From assembly GCF_003473485.1 (NCBI RefSeq), contig NC_053046.1:10240001-10304000 (forward strand): DNA of 64,000 bases, written 5' to 3'. Source of the DNA: Medicago truncatula (lineage: Eukaryota; Streptophyta; Magnoliopsida; Fabales; Fabaceae). A program made the translations under genes and the position numbers. Shown in pieces: positions 43,581 to 57,475 of this stretch; within the stretch, counting starts at the first letter, position 1, and each line of letters opens with the position of its first letter. The notes below the pieces were generated by a model that had not been told where the DNA came from, made no database searches, and worked only from the letters and a program-made list of their open reading frames with translations.

Positions 43581-46500
43581 TTAATCAGCTGCTGACTTTG
43601 GACTTGCAGATAGACTAGAGGACCCTGAAAAAATTTGACCTATCTTATCATGGATGAGTGGTTCAGCTTCCCATCCATGAGGAATAACTCCAACTGTTGC
43701 ATGTCTTTCTCTATATGATCCCCAAGTAACCGTATATAGACCAGCAATGATAAATGATCCTCCTATGATGCTGTTCTCACATGGATAAAAATGACATAAG
43801 AATAATAAAAAACTTTTAAATAAAATAATTTCAAAATGCATGCTATAAAAAAGAGGATGAACTTCATCAAGTAATGACATTTTGTATTCATGGACTGACT
43901 TGCTACAATGCTACATCATGTTTCATCTGTGTTGTTAGATCGCAATAATATTACTTTTCTTAGTAGCAACAAAAAATTGGATTAATCTGCTATATCAACT
44001 ACCAAGTAAGTTAACTTCAACAGTCTACCACTGAACCTCCCTTTTCTAAAAGGTTCACATCAGAAGCACCCTTTGTAAAGTCCTAACCAGTAAAATTGTT
44101 TCAGAAAATGAAGTGGTAGATTGCAGCTTTCCACATTTTTGTTAATGTTAGATATTGTAGCAATTCATTCCAGTTAGCATAGAGAACGCATGAATCGATA
44201 AATGGAAGTAAAAGGAGGTATACTATACCTTCCCAAGTAAATTGGACTACCAAGGAACATCCGAGACAGTAGGGCAGAAAAAGCAGGTTGAAGTGGATTG
44301 TATAGGGCAACCAAAGCTGGCCCTAATATCTTGTTACACCATGTAATGAGTCCATAGTTAAGGGCAGATGCAATAATTCCCTGAACAATATAAATGAAAA
44401 TATTTGTTGAAATCTACACGTTAAAAAACCAACAAAATAATCTAAACGGGGTAAAATCTATCACAATATTTGCAAGAACATCAGATACTCTTCAATCTTT
44501 TCCCTCCATTTAACAATCTTGCATCACAAGACAGAACATGCCACTGAGTCGTGACAGAAAAATCTCATCTTACTCTATACTACTGTCACTCCAAGGTAGA
44601 AACTTTTGTGACTTTTGTCAATAAGGGAAACGGCGAGTTCAGTTGTTTTGGCAACAATGTGTCCTTTCTATGGTTCATACAAATGAGGTGATATCAAACC
44701 AGCGTTTGGTTTTGCGCAATCCGAAGAAGACTCAAGAACCAACATTTTAAATTTAGTTTGGAGATACAAAATAGGAACAACACATCATGTAACATCAATA
44801 ATTATATAGAAACAATGACATGATATTTGTCATGTACCACATAAGGGGAGCCATTACAACCAGACATAATGTTATGAATAAAGGTTTTTGATATGGATAG
44901 CCAAAATATGAACAAATATTTGAACAGCTTTAAAACATGGTAAAAGCAAAGAAATAAAAATATCGAGGAATATTAAAAATCCCATTAATCATCAAAAGAG
45001 AATAATTGTTCGCCAAAGGTAGCAGATTGATTATAACCGAAACATACTTAGCATTCAAATTAAAAACAAAAGTTCAATACTGTAAATAGAATTCATTATC
45101 AGTGCACAAATCTTCCCTCTACCAATAAAAAATAAAATTCCACATGACAACAGTAATAGAGACTTTTCACTTTCAGTAAAAAATTTAAAACAGGTTGCAC
45201 CAAATAATTTACAAATAGTAAAAATTTGTTTACCAACAGTCAATCATAATTAAAACCAATGTTAAAACTTTCAAAAGTAAAACAAACTAACAAAAAACTT
45301 TGACTCCTACATCATTAAGTGAGAATGACTTACTTTACCAAACAGTCAATAATTGATGCTGATATGTTGCAATTAATTAATAATTAACATGGACAACATT
45401 TTGAAGACAACTCCAGCAATTTAATATAGTAATATCAATATGGACTGAAATCATAAGCAATTACTAATAAGGGTTCCTGAAATTGGAGAGTGATTTAAAA
45501 TTTCGGTAACTCACAGCATAAATAACAGCAAGTATTTCTGAAGATGTCAAACTCCAGTCAGTTGACTCATTAGTCATTAAAAACGACACTGCCACCATCA
45601 AAGCAGCTCCGAAGAAGTATGAATATGCTGTGACGGATAAGTTTGCAGGATATTTTTTTAATACTGGTGCCTGAAAATAATTAACGGTGATAAATTAAAT
45701 GCTCCAACCATACACAAAAAGACCACAAAATTGTTCGCTTGACGCTGTAATTAATAACTATTTAATTTAATAGATATACTAAAAAGATGCATACTTGAAT
45801 GGCTAGAAAAGCAGCCATACACATGCAGTTCCCTATCAAGCACAGAACCCCAAGATGAAAATGGTCAAGCCCAAGATCCAGTAAACCACCAACAAACCAT
45901 CCGGAAGGCTCGGGCTGACCACGCGCACTAATTTCATTGCGTGCTACATGATCAATTTCTGAATATCCTATCACAATTGGACCGCGAAACAAAACCATTA
46001 AAACGGCACCAGAAACACAGATAAGTGTTCCTAGAACCTTTGCCAAGCCTTCAGATCTGAGCAAGTTCACTCTTTCTGTACTGCATTAAAAAGTTTAATA
46101 AGGTATGTATTACTGTATGTCCTGGTTTATCCGTATAAGTTTATTAATAATTCACATAGTGCAATTTGTGTTTGTGTTTTTATGATACACAAAACTGACC
46201 CCATAATTACAGCGAACAAAAATGTAAAGACTGGAATGGCAGGCTGTGTGGCAGCAGCATAAGTTGGATTTGTATAGCTTAAACCAATGAGAAACAGAAG
46301 CTGGTTGCCAAATATCCTGGTCATGAATCACAAAGCAAAAATATCACACCTGTCAATAAAAGATTCTCTCCCTCGTATGCGAAGAAGATAGGAACTAAGT
46401 GACTAGTATAAAAAACCTCACCCAGTTAATCCAAGAAAGAAGAATGATGTCAGGAGGTTCTTAGTAATGGGTGGTCGTGTTCGTCTTCAGCCATCATGGT

Positions 46501-48057
46501 ATGATAAAAAATACTCTTACAACGTTAGAAAATGAACAATGCAATCAGAATTGGAGGGCACAAAGAAGTTGTAAGTTAAATTTTATTTCTAAAGTTTGAA
46601 TATGCAGATTGTAGCATAATTAGCAGGTATTGGCTTATGCTGCTAACAATCAAACTAGTCAACCACATATATATCATAAAAGTGGAAGTCTGAAACCATT
46701 GGGAACAAACAAACAATAATACTAGAACAAGATTTTTTAAATAATAATGAATAACATCAAACTAAAGGTGGTCAGACTGGCGGCTCCCAGGTGAAAATAG
46801 GGAATATTCTCATACAGTGGGGATTATCCTATATCCCACACCCTAATCTTAAAAAAATAGTAGGTCATAAAAACCATAATCCAACCCTGATAAAAAATCA
46901 GGTAAACATAACAGCTGTGTTATTTGCCAACAAAATACAAATACGTATGTATTTATCTCTGAAGTTTAGCTATCACTTGCTTTTGATCTTATATAACTTA
47001 CACACTGTTAGATCAATCATTGATAAACATAACCATAGGAGACCCAACTAAGTGGGTTGGTTTCTGATTATTGAAAGAGGGCAGTTATATGTTATGTTTC
47101 TTATATATTTGAGTAATAAATAGGGAAGTTATGGGAAAAGGGAAGTTGGTTATTTGGATTAAATATTGGGAGGGAGAGATCCAAGCTCTCTAAAACTTGG
47201 AAGTGAATCAATGTAACAAACTTGTTCTGAATTGGCCCAAGGTTCGGTCCTTCGTTATCTTGAGGCCCATTTCACAAAGACCCTATCCAACGGAACCACT
47301 TCCCAACCTTGGATCCTCTCCAACGGCTCCATTAGTAATGCCTCCCAACGGCCACCGGATCCAGGCATTGATGGGCGCCATTCACCCCTCCATCACTCTC
47401 CAACGGCTCCTCTTTGGCACCTCAAAATACCATTCTTCACAGCAATGCAAGGTACACAATTTTTTCCACCTAAAACCTCTCACTTTTCACTTTCTTATTG
47501 ACTTAAGAGTCGGAATGTTTGTAGGCACCACCCCAGACATCCATCTTGACGAAACACTGTCCAAGCTCGGCCAATCATCTTGATCACCTAAGATCAATAC
47601 TTACTTTTGACTTTTGTCTATTTGTTCTTTCCATATTGTTATTCTATTATTGCAGAAGGATACTTACTCATAAATTATGTTTTCTTCTATACTTATTCAG
47701 TCAGATTATCAGAGTCTTACAGAACCAAATAAAAATTCAAACTTTATAAAAGAATGATTAAAAACAAAGCAACATCCTCCAATCACATCCAAACCCAGAT
47801 AAAGAAATCAACAAAAGCATACATTTGGAAACAAAATTTCTAATGGGAAAGGAAAAAGAAACATACTTTTCACGAATATAAGCAATAGGAGCAAGGATAG
47901 AAAGAGCAAGTAGATCTCTGTAGAGGCAAAAAACCAACTGATTAACCCCAACATTAAGGGCTACTTTGGTAATAACGTGGTAACCACCATTGAATAGCTG
48001 CACCATTGCCATAGCCAAATGGGCTTTCCATGTGTCACTTCCCATTGGTGTTGCCAT
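43581..48057 (-). CDS. WAT1-related EamA/nodulin-21-type transporter, copy 1
   Basis: Seven coding exons: 48057..47867, 46484..46422, 46316..46200, 46080..45795, 45670..45515, 44380..44229 and 43770..43581. All are in phase with GT-AG borders, 384 residues. The start reads [20 protein letters not shown], followed by [20 protein letters not shown] and [12 protein letters not shown]. Later blocks include [79 protein letters not shown] and [16 protein letters not shown]. This is the ten-helix, two-EamA-domain fold of the plant MtN21/UMAMIT group. It most resembles the At4g19185/At5g45370 subgroup (from memory), whose substrate is unclear; relatives carry amino acids or auxin. It is a sister of the gene at 58.6-63.4 kb. 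Confidence 0.93.
47040..47640 (+). mobile_element. LTR-like remnant in WAT1 copy 1 intron 1
   Basis: Richer in G+C than its surroundings. Contains 'gggagggagagatccaagct', repeated 'ctccaacggctcc' phrases and 'attgacttaagagtcggaat', the last being a phrase I know from the ends of legume Ty3 LTRs. No coding domain and no clear target duplication, so identity is tentative. Confidence 0.4.
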
Positions 48058-48537
48058 TGAAAAACACCAAAATTCTAGCTTGATTTCTGAAATTCAAACA
48101 CAAAGATGAGCTTTTTGGTAACATGATAGAGAAATAGAGAGGAATTGTTAATTGGGTTGGTGATGGTTGAAGGGAACAGATACCAAACCTGATGGTTCCT
48201 TTCCTTCGTGTTAAAGTCACAAAACTATGAGGCAAAACAAGATTAAAATTCTTTATGAAAACTTAAAAAACACGGATTCATGCACCTTTGTTATCGATGA
48301 AGGAAGCAGAGGGTATGGATTTAAACAAGCTATCTATCATATGGAAGGTAGAAATGGGAAACACTCTTTTCCAACATTTAATTTAATGATGATTACTTTA
48401 TTGAATGAAATCAATTTGAATCTCATCACTTTAAAATGAAATCCATTTTTAGAATGGTGATCTATATCGATTTTATTCAATAAAATATAAAATATATGTA
48501 GTAATCGTGAATTTGAGTCGGGAGAGACATTGCATAG

Positions 48538-48633
48538 TTTTTTTGTTTTTGTTTTAAGAAATTAAATTACCTCATCCAACTTGAATTTTTTTGTTTTTGT
48601 TTTAAGAAATTAAATTACCTCATCCAACTTGAA
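48538..48633. repeat. 48-bp perfect tandem duplication
   Basis: 48538-48585 and 48586-48633 are identical as far as I can read (seven T, gtttttgttttaagaaatta, then aattacctcatccaacttgaa overlap). Confidence 0.9.
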
Positions 48634-48794
48634 TCTGAATCGAACCTGAGATCTCGAGAAGGAGCACGTGCACAGATCTCAAGTTAATACCACTAGACCA
48701 AGAGAGACATTGCATAATATTTGTGGAGGTCGGTGTTTGAACTCCTGACACTCAATTTATTCATTTTAAAGATGAATTTTTAGTCACTCTTTTT

Positions 48795-48886
48795 TTTGTC
48801 AAGTAGTCTAATGGCTATAACTCAAACATTTTAAACATGGAGAACTGGGGTGTCCGAGGTTCAAACCCCGACCCTTACATATTATT
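48795..48886 (-). mobile_element. SINE fragment, reverse orientation
   Basis: The minus strand reads 'ggtcggggtttgaacctcgg', 'acaccccagttctccatg' and 'gttatagccattagactact', matching the 3' two thirds of the SINE at 21991-22117. The tRNA-like head is missing. Confidence 0.75.
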
Positions 48887-50181
48887 GATGCTTATTACAC
48901 ATTCAGAGTTCAAAATTACTCGTATCTCATCTCTTAAACAACTCTTCGAACTATTATTATTATTTGAGAGGAGCTCTTGATTTTCTAGAAGAGAAATTAA
49001 TGCAGTAGTGTATGAGTTAGTTGCAATGACTTTATTTTTCTAATGATAAATATTAGTATGTAATAGTTAGTATGTTAGTAAGTTAGATAAAGTTTTCTTT
49101 TGGAAGTAGTTAGATAAAGTTTTTTATTTTTTGAAGTAGTTAGATAAAGTTAATACATCTATGATGTGAAGTGACATTAATAGTTTTGTATTGAAAATAA
49201 TAAATGTTTAACTCTTATAAGTAGAAAATGCCACTTTAAACACAATATAAAGGCTAAATAATTTAATTGATTTGAGTTAAGAGATGATAGTTTGATGTTT
49301 TGAGTTTAAATCTAAACGCAGAAGTAAATATTACTCTAATCTTAAGTTCTCAAAAGAGTTTTGCCATTTAAAAAAAAGCTTTGCAACATGATATTTTTAT
49401 ATTCGTTTGTTCATTTAACCAATGCCTATGAGCACCTTTGCTGCAGGTTCCTTTTTTTTTTTTTACGAAAATTTGGTGCATGTTCCTTAGACCTTTGACA
49501 CGTTAATTAGTTTTTCTTTTCTTTTATTGGGGTTGTCCTACATGCACCCAAGATTCCTTAATAATTTTACACAGTTACATAGCTAAGTTACGATTTCAAT
49601 GCATTAAAAAACACCTAACAATACAATATTATTCTCCATATCATTGTACGGGGAGAGAAGTCAAAATAATTTTGAAAATAATAAAATGTTGAGATAAGGT
49701 TGTGGAGGGTAAAGATTGTTGATTAATTGAAACTTTTTGGTCCGTGAACTTCCATTTAACTAGGTAGTAATTAATTAATTTTTTTTCAAATATTGCCGTT
49801 GAGTGGTGGAAAGAGTTACAACAGGGAGTGAGTGTTAGAAAAAGTGTGTTAAAATGATGTTGCTAGCATTGCTTTGTTATTAATAAACTCACTCATTTTG
49901 TCATCTAAAAAACAACACCAAAGTAATATTATGTTGAAAATCTCTGAATAAGTAGCTCAATCAAATGGAGGGAATATTATTATGTAGAGGGTTTAAGGCT
50001 TAATATGTGCTACTAACAAATCTTTATCCCTTAACAAAATTAATCAATAATAATTTTCCTTGTAAAAAAAACATGTTTCACAATTAATCAGGTGTTGTAT
50101 TTTGGAGTGGTGATGCTACTGGTGACCAAGTTCGTAGGACCAAGATTTCGCTATTCAGTGAAGATTTATCCTTCCTTTACT

Positions 50182-50225
50182 TGCTTCCACCAATCATTTT
50201 CAATGCTTCCACCAATCATTTTCAA
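50182..50225. repeat. 22-bp perfect tandem duplication
   Basis: tgcttccaccaatcattttc plus aa occurs at 50182-50203 and again at 50204-50225. Confidence 0.9.
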
Positions 50226-50889
50226 TGCTGGAGGAAGCATGATTAGAATCCTTCATTAATTCATATTTTATTAGTACATTTCCAAATGCCATGTCATTTC
50301 CAAGTCAAGAAGAAACAACTCTTAAATATTTCACTTAATGTAAAATCTGTTTAGACTTGGGAGTCCTTGGGGCAGTCATTTCATTCTGTCAAGATCACAC
50401 TATAAGAATGTAAGGCAACCCTTTTGAGTTTCACCTTGTTTGAATATCACTCTGAACCTCTCATAACAGTTTCTTTCACTGTCAATTATTACTTAATCCG
50501 TATAATATGAAAAGAATAAATACTCATATTGTTACTTCTGTAGGTGTCTTTCTGCTCTTTAATAGGATTAGTGTAGCATAAATGAAAAGAACAAAAACTC
50601 AGTTCAATGTCAACTTCTCTAGGTATCTTTCTGCTCTATAATAGGGTTGGCGTAGATAACCTAGGCATAAAAGATCACCAAGGTGAGACAGTTTTTGCTT
50701 AAAATCAACCTGTATCACTCTCAATCTAATCATCATTTCTCCTATCAATTCTGTTATACAAAAAAATAAATTACAAGATTCATCAACTATGGATTACCCT
50801 CACTTATATTGGAGATGCTCTAGGTTTGTAATCCAATTCACTGTTATTGATTGTTGAGTAATGCCTATTACTGACCTTGTCACAGTAGT

Positions 50890-53800
50890 TTACACCTTTG
50901 ATGCATGTTGTTTCTGAGGAAGGGCTCTCCAACCAATATCCCGACGATAGAAGCCCCCTGGCCAGTTCACATTCTCAACAGCTTGATAAGCTCGATCGCA
51001 TGCCTCTTCGAGATCATTTCCCTTTGCTGTAACACCAAGAACACGGCCCCCAGTTGCAATAAATCTTCCTTCAGAATCAAAAGCAGTTCCAGCATGGAAT
51101 ATCTTGATATCTGGAGCAACAAGCTCGGCTTTTTCAAGGTTTTCAATAATAGTTCCCTTCTCATATGATCCGGGATATCCTTTACTTGCCATTACCACAA
51201 CCATGGCAGAGTCAGGAGACCAGTCCAGTGATACACCACTCAACTCTCCCCTGCATGCTGCAAGCAGAACTTGCACCAAATCAGACTCCAAACGAACCAT
51301 CAAGACCTGTGTAAAATTCCAAAAGGAAAAAATGGCATGCATATGTTATAATAGCTTCAATTTAGTGACATAAAACATAGTGTAAATGTAATCATCCGTT
51401 ATCCAAGGTTACACCCCTTTTGTTTTGTAAATAAACTAATGATAGTTTGGTGAGTGTCTGTTATTCAAATATGGTCAAAGTTATGCACGAGAAAGAATAT
51501 AAGATGAAAGCTTTGAAAGTTTTGGATCAATTTGTTTAACAACAGAAATATCAATTGCCATAAACATGTGATTTGAAAAACAAATGAAGATGACCCCAAA
51601 CAAAGAAATATGGGCAATCACAAGCATTATGGAGATCAAAGTCGCTTAAAATATTTTTTCAAAAGACAAAAGGTCAAAAGAATTATAGAGAGATTATGTC
51701 ACACCAACATATCTAAACTACCGTGTCTGCTGGCCGCCGGGAATATACGACAACTATAAAATCCTAAAACAATTTTCGTCACCAATGCCTTCTGAGTTCT
51801 AGCCTTTTACAGTGTATTTCAATTTTCAAGGGTGAAGTTATAACTATGTACGTTAGAAACTGCATTTTATGACTTAACTGACCTGGCACTCTGGATCACC
51901 AAATCGCACATTATACTCAATTAACTTAGGCATGCCAGACTTCTTCTCAATCATTAGCCCAGCAAACAAAACACCAACAAACTTGCAACCTTCTGCTGAC
52001 ATTCCTTTTATTGTTGGCATGATAATAGAATCCATTACTGTAGATTGAAGCTCCTTGGTTAATATAGGAGCAGGAGAGTATGCACCCATGCCACCAGTAT
52101 TTGGCCCTGTGTCACCATCACCAACTCTTTTATGGTCCTGAGCAGATCCTAGTGGAATTGCATTTTCTCCATCAACCAATGCAAAAAATGACACTTCTTC
52201 TCCTTCTAGAAATTCCTCAACAATGATACAACAACCTGCAGAACCAAAATCACCCTTCACCAGCATTGAATCAACTGCTTCATATGCTTCTTCAAGTGTC
52301 ATGGCAACGGTAACTCCTTTTCCAGCAGCCAGTCCATCGGCTTTGATAACAATCGGTGCTCCTTCTTCTTGAATATATTGCCTTGCTGCAGATGGGTCTG
52401 TAAACGTTTTGTACTGCACTAACAAGTCCATCATAAGTAAACACACGGCAAAAACCTGGGAGCAAAATAGACAAACAAGAAGGACAGGGAAGAACACCGT
52501 ATACATGGAATAAAGAGAACAAATAAGGGAAAAAAATAATGACTCCGTTAGTTATATGCATCATTTCTCAAAACTATATTCCAACTCAACAGTTTTAGTT
52601 GAACCTCTTATGGCCTGTTTAGATTGACTTATCATAGCTTATCTGCCGACATAATCACTTGTGTGACTATTTGGGAGTGCTTATAGAAACAACTTATGAC
52701 ATGTCTGTAAGTTGTTTTCAGCTTATTTTCATAAACTCTCCAAGATGGCTTATGAAAACAACTTATAGCTTATACGAAAACAATTTGACTTAATTTTATC
52801 TTTTATTACAGTTTTCATTGAACCTCTTATGATAAACTCTTATAAGATGAACTCTTACGCTATAAGTACTCAACTAAGTTGTTTATCCAAACATGGTCCC
52901 AGTACTTAAAAAAATTAAGGGAAAAGAACATATGAGCTTGTTATAAGATATGATACATGAAGAAAACACACAAAAATATCATTCAAATAGAACAGGGTCT
53001 ATCATTGATATGTTTGATGAGATTCAAAACAAGAAGACAGACCTTAGCAGTTGGAATATCGTACTTGTCACACAAATGCTTCATGAAATTCTTAGAACCT
53101 TCTAGAGCAGCAGCCTCTGCAGATGGACCAAAAGTCGGAATTCCAGCCTTAACTAAATAATTTGATAGACCTGCAACAAGTGGGGCTTCAGGTCCCACAA
53201 CAACTAGCCCCACCCCCCATTTCTGACAAAATGACTCTACAGCTGCACCATCATAAACATCAAGGTCTGAGATGCAAGTCGCATTTCCTGAGCTGGCAAT
53301 TCCCGCATTGCCAGGAGCACAGAATACAGTATCACAGGATGGTGACCGTTGCAACGCGTAGCAAAGTGCATGTTCACGTCCTCCTCCACCAATAACCAGA
53401 ACAGCCACCCTTTCTTCTTAGGAATAAGCAAAATGAAAAACAAAACAAAAAACAGTATATGCAATAAAGTTAGTATATAGTTCATATTCATATACAACAT
53501 CACAAGCATGCTTGGTTCCGTGGCGCGACAAAAAATTGATTTTGTAAAATTAATTTTACTTATAAGTGAGTTGAATATAAAATGATTTATGCTTGAATAC
53601 ATTTTCGTACAAGTGGGTTGAAATTGAATAATAAATTTCAGTGTGTAAATCATGTTAGAATCAATTCCGGAGGCAAAATCAATGATAATATAATACACCT
53701 CCAGAATGCTCGAAACGTGGAACCAAACACAGGCACTGAAATGGAAATAGAAAGGGAATTAAAAGATTAAGTAACTAGAATGCTTACTAGAATTGTTGTT

Positions 53801-54022
53801 TGTTTGAACCCCAGCAGAAGCTGGTGAGTCCGAACTCTGAGCAACACATTTGAAAACACTTGAATTATGATGAGTGAAGGTTAAATTGAAGTTTTTTAAT
53901 AAGTGGGTGGAAGAGTTGTGAAAGATACAGTGGTTTCTGAAACCAAACGGATTAGAAGCTTCATGGTTAATGCATGGATGAAGATTGAAAGAGGTTGCAA
54001 CATTGAAAGTAGTGCAAGACAT
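50890..54022 (-). CDS. Phosphoribosylamine-glycine ligase (GARS), plastid-type
   Basis: Four exons: 54022..53788, 53413..53043, 52413..51883 and 51306..50890. They are in phase with GT-AG borders, 517 residues. Exon 1 encodes a Ser/Asn/His/Phe-rich plastid transit peptide ([20 protein letters not shown]). The N domain opens with [20 protein letters not shown] and [13 protein letters not shown]. The ATP-grasp domain has [49 protein letters not shown] and [14 protein letters not shown]. The C domain has VMASKGYPG and [11 protein letters not shown]. The enzyme catalyses step two of de novo purine synthesis, 5-phosphoribosylamine + glycine + ATP to GAR, in plastids. It is monofunctional in plants. 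The acceptor at 53414 was chosen to give SKRVAVLV in phase. Confidence 0.95.
52612..52906. repeat. Legume TIR repeat, near full copy in GARS intron
   Basis: Ends 'ggcctgtttagattgactta' and, in reverse complement, 'ggaccatgtttggataaaca'. The interior has 'agttgttttcagcttatttt', 'cataaactctccaagat' and 'caatttgacttaattttatc'. It lies in the intron between exons 2 and 3. Confidence 0.65.
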
Positions 54023-54389
54023 TCTACGAAGATAAAGTAATCGAATTTGCGGAATCAAAAGAAGCGATTACTTAGAGAATCAAATAGAGAGTGGTGGCAC
54101 GGCGGCGCGGTCCGAAGCGAACTGGAGTCAGACAGCGCGCGCGTGTGTTTTTGTTTGCGTCTAAACCCTACGAAATTACTATAAAGTAAGTTTGAGTTTA
54201 TCTTATCTATTCAGACATTTTTTTCATTTTTTTTTTTCTCTGAGGAAAGGCATTTTTTTTTCATTTATAAGCAAATTTTGAGTTTATTAAAGACCACCTA
54301 CATTATTTGTTTATTTTATCAATTTAAATTGTCAAAATTTGCTTATAAATGAGATTGAAGGGAGTATTATTTTTTATGATATTATTAGT

Positions 54390-54750
54390 TATTGACATTT
54401 TTACAGACTATTTTCAACTTATTTTTATAAGTTCTTTGAGATAGCTTAGGAAAATAGTTTATAAATTCATTCATTGAAAAGAAAAGAAAAAAAAAAAAAG
54501 AAGGAAAAGTTTGTGTGCTTATCTCGATTGACTTATTTTTGAGTTTATGCAAATAAATAAGATTTTATATATTATTCTTGAGATTGTCAAATTTGTTTAT
54601 GAAAAACAATTTAGGAAAATTTTGTCAAAATAAAAACATATGAAAATATAATTTTTGTTAAAGAGAACTTACGAATTATCATAAAAACTTATTTATTTAG
54701 ATAAACTTATTTTTCATAGCCTAAAATATAAGTCAATTCAAACTGGGTTT
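54390..54750. repeat. Decayed legume TIR repeat
   Basis: 'gactattttcaacttatttt', 'ataagttctttgagatagct' and, further on, 'cataaaaacttatttatttag' match the family at 52.6 kb, with rearrangement. The copia element is inserted about 60 bases to the right. Confidence 0.4.
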
Positions 54751-54811
54751 GTATATTGAACAAAGCAGTTTGATTTTATTCTATTTGTGTTATAGATATA
54801 GTCCTCTTTTT

Positions 54812-55158
54812 TGTTAGTTTGTTTTAATTCAAGTTTAGTTTAGTGATAATCACAATTAATGGTTAATCACATTTAGATTCAGTTTGTTATGAATTTTGTT
54901 ACAAGTTAGTTAGAGATTAGCTCATAAGGTTAGGGTTTGTTATTTAGCTTGTACTTCAAGCAACCTAACCAAACTTGTGTATATAAGCTAAACTCTTGTA
55001 CATATTTCACTACTTCAATATACAACTACATTCATCAATTCTATAATCTTTCTCTTCTCTCATTCTCTCTATAATTTATAAATCTACAAACCCTAGAAAC
55101 TATGAAATTGCTTCTCGTTTTCATTGCTTGTTGAACAAGCTTTAGTGCTGCGCTAACA
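54812..55158 (+). repeat. Copia 5' LTR
   Basis: 347 bp, TG...CA. It contains the TATA-like 'gtgtatataagc' (about 54977) followed by 'cttgtacatatttcac', a plausible promoter and start region. Confidence 0.93.
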
Positions 55159-55249
55159 AATTGACATCAAGAGCCTTTGGTTTCGTTCTAAGGGGTAATC
55201 AAGATCTTCAATCACGCAATTTGAAGGAAGAAACACTGAAGGAAACACC

Positions 55250-57475
55250 ATGAATGGTAGCAGCAGTTTCAACAAACATCTTCCAATTCTTGAAGCACGC
55301 AATTGGGAAAGATGGAATGCGGTGATGAAGAATCTGTTTGGAGCACAAGATCTGTTGGAAATTGTGCAGAATGGTGTAGATGAATTAGCTGCGAATGCCA
55401 CTGAGGTGCAAAGGAACGCACACAAGGAGTTGAAGAAGAAAGATTGCAAGGCTCTGTTCTTGATTCAACAAAGTCTTGATGAAGGAAACTTTGAAAGAAT
55501 CTCAAAAACAGTTAGTTCAAAGGAAGCATGAGACATTCTTTCAAAGTATCATGAAGGTGATGATAAAGTGAAGTTGATTAAGCTTCAATCACTAAGAAGG
55601 AAATTTGAGCTGATGCAGATGGAAGATGATCAGAAGATTTCTGAATACATCTCTAAACTCATCAATCTTGTGTATCAGATGAAGGCTTGTAGTGAAGCTA
55701 TCACTGATCAAAAGATAGTTGAAAAGATTATGAGGACCCTATCTTCAAGGTTTGATTTCATTGTGGTAGTAATTCATGAATCAAAGGATGTGAAGACATT
55801 GAAGATTGAGGAATTGCAGAGTTCATTGGAAGCACATGAATTGATGGTAACTGAAAGAAGCAGTAAAGATCAATTCAACAAGCCCTACAAGTTCAAACTA
55901 TCAAGAAGGATGATAATGATAGAAATAACTTCAAGAAAGGGAAGCAAAACTATAAGAGAGGAAATTGGTCTAAAGGCAAGAACAATGGATTTGATAAAGG
56001 TGAATCTTCAAGGGAGGGAAACTCTAATCAAAGGAAGAAATCTGATAAGAAGAAGATTCAGTGTTTCAAATGTGAGAAATTTGGACACGATGCTTCAGAA
56101 TGTTGGTATGGTAAAGGAAAACAATCAAAGAATGATGAAGAGGAAGCTAAAGTTGCACTAGATGATTCATTATTGATGATGGTTACAACAACCAGTACTG
56201 AGAGCTGCAATTCAGAAAGTTGGTTCTTAGATACTGGTTGTTCTAATCACATGACAGGAAATAAGACATGGTTAAGAGAAGTGGATCCTGGAAGAAATAC
56301 AAAGGTGAAGCTTGCAGATCATAGAGTCTTGGTTGCAGAAGGAATGGGGAATATTGCTATTGAAGGGAAGAATGAGAAAGTGTCAATAATTGAAGAAGTT
56401 CTCTATGTTCATGGAATGCAGTGCAACTTGCTGAGTGTATGTCAATTCATTCAGAAAGGATACTCAGTTACTATGAAGGACAACACCTTTAAATTGTTTG
56501 ATAATTATCAAAGGTTAGTTTTGAAAACTCCTCTTGCAAAGAATATAACTTTTCAGACCAATATGAAAGCTGTAGAATTGAACTGTTTATCTGCTATGAT
56601 AAAAGATGAAGATAGCCGGTTATGGCACTATAGATTTGGTCATCTCAATTTTAGAGGTCTTAATCAATTGGTTTATAAAGAAATGATTCTGGGAGTGCCT
56701 AAAATTGAGATATCTAACACAGTTTGTGATACTTGCTTGTTGGGGAAGCAACCTAGAAGTGCATTAAGTTCAAGTTCAGCAAGTAAATCAAAGAAGCTGC
56801 TTAATGTTGTATATTCAGATGTGTGTGGTCCTTTAGAAGTTCCTTCACTGAGGTATCTATGCAATAGTAGACCTGATATTGCATATGCAGTTGGCATAAT
56901 CAGTAGATTCATGAGTGAACCAAGAGTATCTCACCTGCTATGACATTTTATTTCCTAAGTGCTTAAATGAAAATTCTATTGAGCTGATAGCATATTCTGA
57001 TGCTGATTGGTGTGGAGACAAACAAGATAGAAAGATCACTTCATGGTACCTATTCAAGTTTATGAATGCTCCAATTTCATGGTGTGCTAAGAAGCAACCA
57101 GTTGTGGCATTGTCAACTTGTGAATCTGAGTATATTGCAGGGTGTATGGCAGCATGTCAAACAATATGGCTTGAAAATATACTCAAAGAGATGGAGATAG
57201 AGGTTAGCAGACCTATATAATTGTTCATATACAACAAATCTGCTATAAGCTTAGTAAGAAATCCAATTCTGCATGGAAGAAGCAAGCATATAGAAGCCAA
57301 GTTTCATTTTCTGAGGGAGCAAGTGAACAAGGGAGCACTGCAGATTGTTCATTGCTCTACTGAGCTACAGCTTGCGGACATATTCACTAAGGCATTGAAG
57401 GTTGACAGGTTCATCAAGCTCAGAAGCTTGATTGGAATGAAGGAAGTGGAAACTCGAATTAAGAGAGGATGTTAG
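55250..57475 (+). pseudogene. Copia gag-pol, broken
   Basis: gag opens at 55250 (MNGSSSFNKHLPILEARNWE) and is interrupted by TGA at 55529-55531, then continues as KYHEGDDKVKLIKLQSLRRK with the UBN2-type domain. A CCHC knuckle (CFKCEKFGHDASEC) is at about 56062. Protease follows with WFLDTGCSNHMTG. The GAG-pre-integrase zinc block is LWHYRFGHLNFRGL ... CDTCLLGKQPR. Integrase begins (YSDVCGPLEVPSL) and jumps directly to the end of reverse transcriptase (RYLCNSRPDIAYAVG). RNase H follows with YSDADWCGDKQDRK, ALSTCESEY and KHIEAKFHFLREQV, with a further frameshift near 56943 and a stop at about 57218. Most of IN and RT is gone, so it is not autonomous. Confidence 0.92.

Larger units (their letters stand above)
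48058..50889. other. Spacer between WAT1 copy 1 and GARS
   Basis: Holds the WAT1 copy 1 promoter, small duplications and a SINE piece (separate entries), a one-armed MITE relic at 49826-49875, and imperfect 75-85 bp tandem copies at 50509-50583 and 50584-50669 ('tttctgctct(t/a)taatagg'). No gene. Confidence 0.5.

Noticed and set aside
47197..47583. Open frame of 128 codons in WAT1 copy 1 intron 1
   Set aside because: Falls in a GC-rich LTR-like remnant; no recognisable domain.
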